Source: Actinomycetota bacterium
GTDB lineage: Bacteria > Actinomycetota > Thermoleophilia > Gaiellales > Gaiellaceae
Assembly (NCBI GenBank): GCA_013821525.1
Contig: JACDGR010000160.1
Span: 1-7,431, forward strand
DNA: 7,431 nt
Reading direction: 5' to 3'
Below are positions 1 through 5,658 of this stretch, one piece after another. Each line of letters starts with the position of its first letter. Position 1 is the stretch's first letter. The notes under the pieces were generated by a model. That model had not been told where the DNA came from and searched no databases. It saw only the letters and a program-made list of their open reading frames with translations. The position numbers and the translations under genes were made by a program.

Positions 1-360
1 GAGATGGTGGATCGCGTAGATGCCGAGCGTCGTCGGCGCGCGTCGGGTGCGGTCAGTCGAGGCAACCGAGATCGAGCGCGGGATCTGCTCGATCATCCCG
101 TGCCGGGCAAGCGCCGACCAGAAGGAGACGTAGGCCGGGAAGGGCGCTGTCAGATAGGGCGGCACGCTGAACGGTTCCAGGCTTGGCTGTAGCGCCCAGA
201 GGCCGCGACGGATCCGCCGAACGAGTCCTTCCTTCTCCAGCGAGGCGAGCAGATGGCTGGCCGAGGAGAGGCTGAGCTGCAGGCGGGCGGCGGCCTCGCC
301 TGTCTGGATCAGCGGACGGCCGAGCTTTAGCAGCTCGGCGTAGGACTCGCTCGACCTCAC
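1..360 (-). CDS. AbiEi-like type IV antitoxin, C-terminus cut by window edge
   Basis: The first 120 codons are present; the rest lies beyond the left edge. The GTG start at 360-358 overlaps the toxin stop as GTGA, with a G-rich ribosome-binding site (GGGGGAGG) just upstream inside the toxin gene. Residues about 15-62 read as a winged helix-turn-helix: 'TGEAAARLQLSLSSASHLL', then 'LEKEGLVRRIRRGLWAL'. The following part ('YVSFWSALARHGMIEQIP') matches the start of the AbiEi C-terminal domain. In the known family the winged helix binds the operon promoter and represses it, and the protein counteracts AbiEii without a stable complex. Position directly after an AbiEii toxin supports the call. The gene lies downstream of the toxin, opposite to classical abiE. 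A stand-alone transcriptional regulator is the alternative but less likely. Confidence 0.8.
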   Translation of the reverse strand, partial: MRSSESYAELLKLGRPLIQTGEAAARLQLSLSSASHLLASLEKEGLVRRIRRGLWALQPSLEPFSVPPYLTAPFPAYVSFWSALARHGMIEQIPRSISVASTDRTRRAPTTLGIYAIHHL

Positions 361-1109
361 GGCCCCTCCCCCAGCAGCTGCTCGACGACGAAGCCGCGTA
401 TCTGCTCCCAGCTTTCCCGGCTGTAGAGCTCGGCGACCTCGGGATCGAGGAAGGGCAGCAGCTGATCGCGGAAGGCTTGATAGGGCAGTTCGAGCGCGGC
501 CTCGGACGCCTGGGCGCGCACCGCGGCAGCAAGCGGCGCCGGGATGCCGGGCTGGCGGCGGAAGAGCAGGTCGAGATCGAATACGTCCCGGGCCTGCGTT
601 TCCGGGCGCAGCGCGAGCGCCGCGATCTTCTGCTCGGTCGCGGCCGGGTCGAGGTAGTGGCGGACGGTCGGCGCCCGCAGCGCATAGGGCGCGACGATCC
701 GGCCCGGCACCGCCTCCAGCGCCAGCCGCTCCTCCCCGTTTCGCCGCGAGAACTCGATCTTCGTTCGCAGCGGCTCCGCTCGGCCCGCGAGCTCGATCGG
801 CACCTTCCAGCGCTGGGTCGTCTGGGTCTGCTTCGGTTTCGAGGGTTCGCCGAGCGTGATCCCGCCGCCGCGCAAAAGGACGGCGAGCGCCGGTGCGGCG
901 AGCACGGCGTCGACCTTCTCTTGCAGCTCCCAGACCTCGACGCCGGAGCAGTCGAGGTCAATGTCCTCCGAGTAGCGGACGGAATCGGCGAAGTAGCGGA
1001 GGTTGGCGCCGCCCTTAAGCACGTAGGCGCGCTGGTCGAGACGTCCCTGCAGGACCTGCAGGAAGGCTAGGTGGAAGAACTCGATCGCCTGGGCGTCACG
1101 AAGTGGCAT
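357..1109 (-). CDS. AbiEii/AbiGii-family nucleotidyltransferase toxin
   Basis: A complete 250-residue protein of the DNA polymerase beta-like nucleotidyltransferase fold. Visible motifs are 'LKGGANLRYF' (31-40), the metal-binding 'RYSEDIDLD' with D49 and D51 (45-53), 'LRTKIEF' (114-120) with a Lys-x-Glu, and a helical 'KIAALALRPETQARDVFDL' (161-179) typical of the family's fourth motif. Characterised members act as toxins that use nucleotides to disable cell growth, giving abortive infection or plasmid stabilisation. The ATG at 1109-1107 is preceded by a close AAGG. The gene overlaps the AbiEi-like antitoxin by four bases, so the two should be translated together. No catalytic residue looks lost and the frame is open throughout, so it is probably functional. 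The substrate cannot be told from the sequence. Confidence 0.88.
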   Translation of the reverse strand: MPLRDAQAIEFFHLAFLQVLQGRLDQRAYVLKGGANLRYFADSVRYSEDIDLDCSGVEVWELQEKVDAVLAAPALAVLLRGGGITLGEPSKPKQTQTTQRWKVPIELAGRAEPLRTKIEFSRRNGEERLALEAVPGRIVAPYALRAPTVRHYLDPAATEQKIAALALRPETQARDVFDLDLLFRRQPGIPAPLAAAVRAQASEAALELPYQAFRDQLLPFLDPEVAELYSRESWEQIRGFVVEQLLGEGP

Positions 1110-1117
1110 AGCCTTAC

Positions 1118-1156
1118 GGTACAGCTAGTTGAACTCCGTCCGCAACTATATGTATC
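1118..1156 (-). promoter_or_regulatory. Inverted repeat in toxin-antitoxin promoter region, candidate operator
   Basis: GGTACAGCTAGTTG (1118-1131) and CAACTATATGTATC (1143-1156) are inverted repeats that match at 11 of 14 positions around an 11-base spacer. On the minus strand the distal arm reads GATACATATAGTTG, which contains -10-like hexamers (TACATA or TATAGT) about 40 bases upstream of the toxin ATG. No clear -35 box is seen. AbiEi antitoxins are known to repress by binding inverted repeats in their promoter, so this is a sensible operator candidate. The surrounding 1125-1215 is AT-rich for this window. The assignment to a regulator is inference. Confidence 0.45.
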
Positions 1157-1269
1157 GTTACCCGGTCTCTAGGCGTGGTGCGTTTATTTGATCTTCCCCG
1201 CAAATAGAGAATCCGACGCTCTCGCAATTCAGTGCGATGTGGCGATGGGGAGTACGAGCGGAGTACGGC

Positions 1270-1526
1270 CTAATCCAGGCTCTCCAGGCTCTCCCGGACA
1301 GTGACTATGCGTCCCCCTCGCGCCAATTCAACGGCCTCGAGCGACGCTCCGTTGAGCCATGCAAGTACCTCTCGCCGCACGAAGAGGCAACGCCTCGCAT
1401 CGGGCAATCTTCGATGAGGGATCGCACGCGTGCGCGTGAGCTCATGGATCGTGCGCAGCGAACACCGGAGTAGGGCAGCGACTTCAGACGTAGTCGCAGC
1501 GCAGGCTGGTCGTAGTCGGACTCCAT
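1270..1526 (-). pseudogene. Excisionase/MerR-type HTH DNA-binding protein, frameshifted
   Basis: The frame ending in TAG at 1272-1270 encodes an excisionase-family helix-turn-helix. It begins 'TTSEVAALLRCSLRTIHEL', continues 'RAIPHRRLPDARRCLFVRRE' and ends with 'VLAWLNGASLEAVELARG'. This is the usual order of HTH_17 proteins: helix-turn-helix, Arg-rich wing, then 'F.R.E...WL'. The frame has no usable start: an upstream TGA comes before any ATG, GTG or TTG. An ATG at 1526-1524 opens the neighbouring frame ('MESDYDQPALRL') and would give a normal N-terminus if joined. Removing two bases near GCGCTGCGACT would yield 'QPALTTSEV'. I therefore read it as one gene broken by a small indel near its 5' end. 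Such proteins accompany phage or plasmid integrases, or act as small regulators; no integrase is visible nearby. Confidence 0.7.
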
Positions 1527-1869
1527 CTGCGGAGCTTCTTCAGTTAACGCGAGTCGCGCGTCCTCCGATTGAGCGATTCGTACCGTGCGAGTGCTATTGA
1601 GTCACGCTTTGGGTGAAACCGTGACTCCCTGGCTGAAGAGCAGGCAGTCGGCGAGCGGCCGTTCTGAGGTTCGACTCGACAGGTGTTTGGCGGCCGTGGC
1701 GTCGACGCGACGCTCATCGCTCTCCTCGAGCGAGCGAAAGGACCCGAGACGGGTTGGCCGATGTGGTTGGTACTTCGCGGTGATCGCACTGGAGCTCCTC
1801 GTCCCCATCAAGGAGCCGTGGAAACGCTGCTCGCCTGGCGCTATTACAAGTTGTCGGACACGCCGCGCA
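1527..1869. other. Gene-poor stretch, no recognisable gene
   Basis: About 340 bases with overlapping open frames on both strands, none with a recognisable motif, a convincing ribosome-binding site or steady third-position G/C. It lies immediately downstream of the ROK kinase remnant on the minus strand, where the kinase C-terminal half would be expected, but I could not recover zinc-motif or other ROK sequence in any frame. It may be decayed or replaced DNA. Confidence 0.5.
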
Positions 1870-2043
1870 CCCACCGTTCACCACCGCGGCACTGCCGATG
1901 CCCGTGCCGACCGTGATGTAGACGAAATTCTTCAGGCTTCCGAGCGCGGTGAGAAGGAGGTGAGACTCGAAGAACTTCTCTCCCCACAGCCACCGCATTT
2001 CGTTCCCCGCCTCGAGCGCGCCATACACCCGAGTGCTGGTCAC
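1870..2043 (-). pseudogene. ROK-family sugar kinase remnant (fructokinase-like)
   Basis: The GTG at 2043-2041 opens a frame beginning 'MTSTRVYGALEAG', the usual start of a ROK-family fructokinase/glucokinase, where GGTK phosphate-binding sequence should follow. After only about 25 unrelated residues it resumes at 'NFVYITVGTGIGSAAVVNG' (39-57), a ROK segment normally found about 100 residues further on. The sequence then loses resemblance to the family and stops at 1716-1714. The GGTK residues, the catalytic aspartate and the Cys-rich zinc motif are missing, so it cannot be an active kinase. The start overlaps the stop of the acetylxylan-esterase-like gene as GTGA, showing the two were once a coupled operon, perhaps for carbohydrate use. 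An internal deletion plus decay of the 3' half is the simplest reading. Confidence 0.72.
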
Positions 2044-2296
2044 TCCGCGAACGCGGCTGTGAACTCGGCTAGTCGCCGTTCTGCGAGGGAGGCCGGAAGG
2101 GGCCCATGTCCGGAGTACGGAAGGACGATGAGATCCTTGGGGCGTCGATCGCGTTGTAGGCAGCGAACACGGTCGACGGTGGCGTGATCGTGTCGCGTAG
2201 CCCGATCGAGATGAGCGTCGGTGCTTCGATGCGGCGTGCGAGCGGGGCGTTTTCGAAAGGAACTACGACGCTTGCTGCATCTGTCGAGGTGCGCAA
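2040..2296 (-). pseudogene. Acetylxylan esterase / cephalosporin-C deacetylase-like C-terminal remnant
   Basis: Only the last 85 or so residues of an AXE1-family alpha/beta hydrolase remain. The first frame reads 'LARRIEAPTLISIGLRDT' and 'TPPSTVFAAYNAIDAP', then leaves the family. One base over, the sequence continues as 'KDLIVLPYSGHGPLPASLAE' and ends 'RRLAEFTAAFAE' at the TGA 2042-2040. The join lies at the GGGG run 2139-2142, where one base appears lost. The fragment keeps the family's acid (GLRD) and histidine (YSGH) of the catalytic triad, but the serine nucleophile elbow and about two thirds of the usual length are absent, so it is inactive. Family enzymes remove acetyl groups from xylan or sugar esters. 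Its stop overlaps the GTG of the ROK kinase remnant. Confidence 0.8.
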
Positions 2297-2544
2297 AACT
2301 CTACAAGAAGCCCTAAACGCCCCGACTCCCGAGGCGTCTTTATCCAGGCGCGCTCAGAATGCCCGCGCGACGCCGCCCGTGTCAGCACGATTCGACCCAT
2401 CGCGTGAACGCGGAACACGAACTCGTCGTCGTCGGCCGAGTGGTACACGGGCAGTTCCGAGAACGCGGTGTACGCCGCTGCGATGTGGTTGACGACGGCC
2501 AGTTCCTGCTCGGTCAAGCGGCCTGGTTCAGGGTCGTCAGCCAT
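2263..2544 (-). CDS. Small hypothetical protein, 3' end doubtful
   Basis: The ATG at 2544-2542 has GGAG eight bases upstream and is preferred over an upstream TTG. The frame encodes about 93 residues. The first 60 have coding-like codon use and a compact soluble sequence: 'LTEQELAVVNHIAAAYTAF' and 'DDDEFVFRVHAMGRIVLTRA'. I do not recognise the family for certain; its style recalls short proteins of phage or mobile regions. After about residue 62 the third-position G/C bias fades, and the frame runs through a hairpin (2315-2339) before stopping. Another frame offers a TGA at 2356-2354, just after 'SR', some 15 bases before the hairpin. The original protein was probably about 63 residues and lost its stop through an indel near CGCGCGGG. 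It could still be expressed with an extended tail. Confidence 0.5.
   Translation of the reverse strand: MADDPEPGRLTEQELAVVNHIAAAYTAFSELPVYHSADDDEFVFRVHAMGRIVLTRAASRGHSERAWIKTPRESGRLGLLVEFCAPRQMQQAS
2315..2339 (-). terminator. Hairpin, candidate terminator of the small hypothetical gene
   Basis: On the minus strand the sequence folds as an 11-bp stem (three G-U pairs) around a GAG loop, and the 3' arm ends in UUU. On the plus strand the three wobbles become A-C mismatches, so the fold favours minus-strand RNA. It lies about 15 bases beyond the out-of-frame TGA at 2356-2354. The U-tract is short, so this is a moderate call. Confidence 0.4.
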
Positions 2545-2629
2545 GAACTCCACGCTACACAACCCCCGCCCCGTTTATTTCGCCAAACTTTCCTAGCGGT
2601 GCGCGGTGGCGGGCGCGATCATTCTCGGG

Positions 2630-2822
2630 GTGACGGTGGTGCTTGTTTGCGTTGAGTGCCAGCAGCGCTCGGCGGCGGGCGCGGAGGGATGGCAGGGTCA
2701 TCTCGTCGACCTCAAACGATGACGGCGAGGACGAGGTCGTCTTCTACTGCGCGAGTTGCGCGGCACGCGAGTTCGGCGGCGACCAACGCCACAATTGGCC
2801 GGGTACCGGCGAGACTTCGTAG
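2630..2822 (+). pseudogene. Small CxxC/CxxC zinc-ribbon protein, frameshifted by one base
   Basis: The first frame runs from GTG codons at 2630, 2636 or 2639 and reads 'VLVCVECQQRSAAGAEGWQG' then 'HLVDLK', hitting a TGA at 2720. From 2715, one base over, it continues 'NDDGEDEVVFYCASCAAREF' and ends at TAG 2820-2822. Joined, this is a protein of about 60 residues with two CxxC knuckles (CVEC, CASC) that would bind one zinc, plus the 'GW.G.L' and 'FYC..CA.REF' pattern of small zinc-ribbon proteins common in Actinomycetota. The break is one extra A in AAA at 2714-2716. The role of the family is unknown to me. The start is uncertain because no strong ribosome-binding site is present. A sequencing error in the short A run could also explain the break. 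Confidence 0.68.
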
Positions 2823-2907
2823 ACCAACGCTCCCGCGCGAGCGAGTTTGTTCCGCGTACGGCCTCCGGGAGTCTCCGGCGCAACGTGCGGCGCGAGGGTT
2901 GGTTGCT

Positions 2908-2925
2908 TAAGGGCCTGTCCAAAAA
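2908..2925. repeat. IS left terminal inverted repeat
   Basis: TAAGGGCCTGTCCAAAAA. It differs from the reverse complement of the right end at one position (A for G at base 16). The exact outer boundary is uncertain by about three bases because TAA may belong to the target. Confidence 0.85.
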
Positions 2926-2994
2926 GTCGTCGTCTGCGGTCCGATCGGGGTCCTATGCTCGGCTCAATCTGGGTCGAGCGAGGGGGGGTGCGCA

Positions 2995-4350
2995 GTGGCG
3001 ATGGGGGCGCTGAAGGGCCAGGAGGAGACGCTGCAGGTGGCGATGGTCTGCCTGGATGAGCTCGTGCCCGAGGACTGCCGCTACCGGAGGCTCGATCGGC
3101 TGGTCGACTGGTCGTTTGTGCGTGAGGCGGCGGGTCGGTATTACGTCGATGAGGTCGGGCGTCCCTCGATCGACCCGGTCGTGTTGGTCAAGTTGCTGGT
3201 CGTTGCGGCGCTGGAGGGGATCGGCTCGACTCGTGAGCTGTGCCGGACGGCCGGCCTGCGTCTGGATCTGCGGCGCTTTCTCGGCTACGGCTTCCACGAG
3301 CGGCTCCCCGCCCACCAGACGCTCTCGCACGCGCAGACGCGCCGCTTCGTCGATGGCGCGCTGTTCGAGCGTCTGTTTCTGCGCTCGCTCGAGCTCTGCA
3401 AGCAGCACGGCCTGGTCGAGGGGACGCATCTCTCGGTCGATGGTTTCCATGCCGAGGCGAACGCCGCGCTGGCCAGCCTGCGGGCGAGCCTGGCGCTGGT
3501 GGCAGTCGCCGAGCCGGGGGTGGAGGAGCCGGGCGAAGGCAAGCCGTCGCGGCCGTTTGCACCGCCGCAGTTCACGCTCGCCGAGCCGCGCTCTGGGCCG
3601 ACACCGAAGCGGCGAAGCTCGAACCAGACGTCGATCTCCCGCACCGACCCGGAGGCCAAGCTGCGGGGGAAGCCCGGCCAGCGTCCGCACCTCGTCTACC
3701 GCGGCCAGGTGGCGGTCGACCCGAAGGCGCGCTGCGTGGTTGCCTGCCTCGGCGAGAAGGCCGACGGGTACGAGGGCGACGCGCTTGCGCCGATCCTTGA
3801 CCGTGCCCGCTTCGCCTCCCCGCAGCTCGAATCTGTCGGCGCCGACTCCGGCTTCGCCGCCGAGCGCGTCTGGCGTGGGCTCGACAAACGCGGGATTACC
3901 GCCTACGTGCCGCCGCAACCGACGATGCTGCCCACCGACGGCGAGCCGCGCGGCGAGGCCCAGCGTGCGGCGCTCGCCGCCCGCCGGCGCTGCAAAAGCG
4001 AACGCGGCGTCTGGGCGCACAAGCAGCGGATGGGCGACGCCGAAGGCGTGATCGGCGAACTGAAGAACCGGCACGGACTCGACCGCGTCCGCTCGCGCGG
4101 AACACCGCGCTTCCACGTCCAACTCCTGCTCGGCTGTACCGCGCTGAACTACAAACGCCTCGCCGAACACGTCCCGCAGGCCGCCAACGGCGTCGCCAGC
4201 GCGCCACAGGCCGCCGCGAGCGACCTCCGGCCCGCCGCGACAGGCGCCTGCCCGGCCGACCAACGCGCGCAAGACCTCTTCGGCCATCCCCTCGGCCGAC
4301 AACTCAGCGCTCCACCGAACACTTCGACGTACACCATCTGCCTCAACTGA
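2995..4350 (+). CDS. IS1182-family DDE transposase
   Basis: A complete 451-residue transposase. The N-terminal part (about 25-135) is the DUF772/InsH-type domain: 'LDRLVDWSFVREAAGRYY', then 'RPSIDPVVLVKLLVVAAL', then 'FLGYGFHERLPAHQTLS'. The catalytic domain shows D149 in 'HLSVDGFHAEAN', D284 in 'GADSGF' and a glutamate at E350 in 'DAEGVIGELKNRHGL', the DDE triad expected of an RNase H-fold transposase. It cuts and rejoins the element's ends. The GTG start at 2995 has AGGGGGGG about six bases upstream; an ATG two codons later is possible. The tail after residue 395 is Ala/Pro-rich and variable. All three catalytic residues and the full frame are present, so it is likely functional. It is read convergently with the cupin operon. 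Confidence 0.93.
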   Translation: MAMGALKGQEETLQVAMVCLDELVPEDCRYRRLDRLVDWSFVREAAGRYYVDEVGRPSIDPVVLVKLLVVAALEGIGSTRELCRTAGLRLDLRRFLGYGFHERLPAHQTLSHAQTRRFVDGALFERLFLRSLELCKQHGLVEGTHLSVDGFHAEANAALASLRASLALVAVAEPGVEEPGEGKPSRPFAPPQFTLAEPRSGPTPKRRSSNQTSISRTDPEAKLRGKPGQRPHLVYRGQVAVDPKARCVVACLGEKADGYEGDALAPILDRARFASPQLESVGADSGFAAERVWRGLDKRGITAYVPPQPTMLPTDGEPRGEAQRAALAARRRCKSERGVWAHKQRMGDAEGVIGELKNRHGLDRVRSRGTPRFHVQLLLGCTALNYKRLAEHVPQAANGVASAPQAAASDLRPAATGACPADQRAQDLFGHPLGRQLSAPPNTSTYTICLN

Positions 4351-4375
4351 GCTCCCGGGCGGCTACCGGAAGCCG

Positions 4376-4393
4376 TTCTTGGACAGGCCCTTA
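4376..4393. repeat. IS right terminal inverted repeat
   Basis: Plus-strand TTCTTGGACAGGCCCTTA, the reverse complement of the left end apart from one base. It starts 25 bases after the transposase stop. Confidence 0.85.
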
Positions 4394-4397
4394 GGGC

Positions 4398-4417
4398 GGG
4401 GGCTCCTTGCAGCTCCC
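4398..4417 (-). terminator. Weak hairpin just downstream of cupin gene
   Basis: GGGGGCT (4398-4404) and AGCTCCC (4411-4417) form a 7-bp stem with one wobble and a six-base loop, beginning six bases past the cupin stop on the minus strand. No U-tract follows, so termination here is only a possibility. It falls immediately outside the IS right end. Confidence 0.25.
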
Positions 4418-4422
4418 GCTCG

Positions 4423-4809
4423 TCACGCCGTCCACCGGTCGTCGACCAGTTCGCCGTCGTCGGGCTGGTGTGCTCCCACGGCGAGGAACATGAGTCCGAT
4501 CGGTCCTGCTTCGAAGGCCCGCACTACTTCTGGGGCGACTCGGATTGCATCGAGAGGGCGCACGGTAACGATCTTGTCGTCGAGCTTGACAGAGCCGGTG
4601 CCGCTGAGAATCACGTAGATCTCCTCGGCGCGCGAGTGGCGGTGCGAGAACGGCGACCTCTTGCCCGGGTGCAACTTGAAGTAGGTGAGGCCCGTGTGCT
4701 CCGCTCCGATGGCCGTGCGGGCCACGTGCGCCTCCCAGCGCTCGTCGAATCCGTTCGCCGGAGCCGCGTCCTCGACTTCGTTCAGGTTGAGCTGTGTTTG
4801 GGAGGTCAA
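4423..4809 (-). CDS. Small single-domain cupin protein
   Basis: A complete 128-residue cupin beta-barrel. Motif 1 is visible around residues 49-70 as 'GKRSPFSHRHSRAEEIYVIL', giving metal-ligand candidates H56, H58 and E63. Motif 2 (about 85-101, 'PLDAIRVAPEVVRAFEAG') keeps the proline but has valine and alanine where PxGxxH is usual, so the fourth ligand, a histidine, is missing and metal binding may be altered. The frame opens with TTG at 4809-4807, since a stop lies four codons upstream and there is no ATG or GTG near the N-terminus. It begins nine bases after the DUF899 stop on the same strand, so it is probably the last gene of that operon and may depend on translation from upstream. The substrate is unknown. 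Such stand-alone cupins are often small-molecule-binding or oxidoreductase-associated proteins. Confidence 0.85.
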   Translation of the reverse strand: MTSQTQLNLNEVEDAAPANGFDERWEAHVARTAIGAEHTGLTYFKLHPGKRSPFSHRHSRAEEIYVILSGTGSVKLDDKIVTVRPLDAIRVAPEVVRAFEAGPIGLMFLAVGAHQPDDGELVDDRWTA

Positions 4810-4818
4810 CGCGTCAAC

Positions 4819-5576
4819 TCAAGTGGAAGAATCGCCGCGGTACGTCTCGCCGGTGGTCGAGGGCGCAGCGAGACCGGCTAGTTCATCCGAGGTGTAGTCG
4901 TCGTGAACCTTGCCGAAGGAATAGGTCTTGCGCTGCGGCCAGCCTTCGGGCGAGTCCTCGAATGACTCCCGCCGGCCATACGGCACCAGGTCGATCAGCG
5001 GCACACCGTCCACACCACGGCCCTGGGTGGCATAGGTGCGGTAGACGCGTCCGCCGTCACGCAGAAACGCGCTCAAACCGAACGAGTCGGTCCCCTGAGG
5101 GGACGGATGCAGTCGATCCCGGAACCGGCCGCCGGCCGACGAGTACACGGGAATGTCCGGCCTGCCCATGCGGGCCATGTATGCCCGGAACTGGTCGATC
5201 GGAGCGGCGGCCTCCATCGCGAAGGTCACATCGGCCACGTGCGAGTGAGCCAGGTGGGGAACGTGGTCGGTGAACGCGGAGCACTCTGGGCAAGGGTGCT
5301 CGTCGTCTGCCTTGAGCATGTGGTGGTAGACGATCAGCACCTTCGCCCTTCGAACATGTCAAGGACGCTCGTAGATTCGTTGCATCCAATGACCTCCAAC
5401 GTCGCGTCGATCTCGGTCATCGGCAGCTGGCGACGCTCCGCCGCAACCGCGTCACCGGCCCGCGTATGCGCCTTCTCGGCCACCAGCAGCTGATCGCGAG
5501 CCTGTCCCCAGTCCTCCGCCGACACCACCCGTGGCAGGGCCGTGTCGGCGTGGCACCGTACCGTCGTTGACGTCAT
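4819..5576 (-). pseudogene. DUF899 thioredoxin-like protein, broken by one frameshift
   Basis: The ATG at 5576-5574 has GGAGGT five bases upstream. It opens 'MTSTTVRCHADTALPRVVSA', typical of DUF899 N-termini, and runs about 80 residues to 'VLDMFEGRR', then meets a TGA at 5336-5334. The neighbouring frame picks up at once with 'LIVYHHMLKADDEHPCPECS' and continues for about 170 residues ('DVTFAMEAAAPIDQFRAYMA', 'VPLIDLVPYGRRESF') to the TGA at 4821-4819. Family proteins read 'FEGRRQLIVYH', so one base is missing near 5337-5341. The CPEC motif is the thioredoxin-like CxxC. Everything else looks intact and the joined length (about 250) is normal for the family, so a recent mutation, a sequencing error or a programmed shift are all possible. 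It lies between the PPOX and cupin genes, all on the minus strand. Confidence 0.82.
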
Positions 5577-5658
5577 CGATACCTCCAAATTTGTCTCGCT
5601 TCCGTGCTCCTCTTCTCCTCTCAGTCGGACGGCGCAGCTAAACCTCGGCCGCTCGCAA

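Larger units (their letters stand above)
2908..4393 (+). mobile_element. IS1182-type insertion sequence, apparently complete
   Basis: About 1.49 kb bounded by terminal inverted repeats that begin TAAGGGCCTGTCCAA and match at 17 of 18 positions, with a single full-length transposase gene between them. If the ends are set at GGGCCTGTCC (2911-4390), the flanking tetramers are TTAA on the left and TTAG on the right, a possible but imperfect target duplication. The element lies between the zinc-ribbon pseudogene and the cupin gene and interrupts no recognisable gene. Intact ends and an open transposase suggest recent arrival and possible mobility. Family placement rests on transposase layout and end sequence. 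Confidence 0.85.

Noticed and set aside
53..961. 302-codon open frame on the minus strand
   Set aside because: It is a Ser/Arg/Pro-rich frame overlapping the AbiEii and AbiEi genes one base out of register, with no domain.
1585..2187. 200-codon plus-strand frame across the decayed region
   Set aside because: The opposite strand holds recognisable AXE1 and ROK remnants over much of the same DNA, and this frame has no motif or ribosome-binding site.
2863..2885. CCGG-containing hairpin left of the IS
   Set aside because: Only four base pairs can form and there is no U-tract; this is expected by chance at this GC content.
3056..4051. 331-codon plus-strand frame inside the transposase
   Set aside because: It is an Arg/Ser-rich shifted reading of the transposase gene with no motif.
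2953..4302. 449-codon open frame antisense to the transposase
   Set aside because: It is an Arg/Ala/Gly-rich shadow of the transposase on the opposite strand, a usual effect of high-GC coding DNA; the plus strand shows clear DDE motifs.
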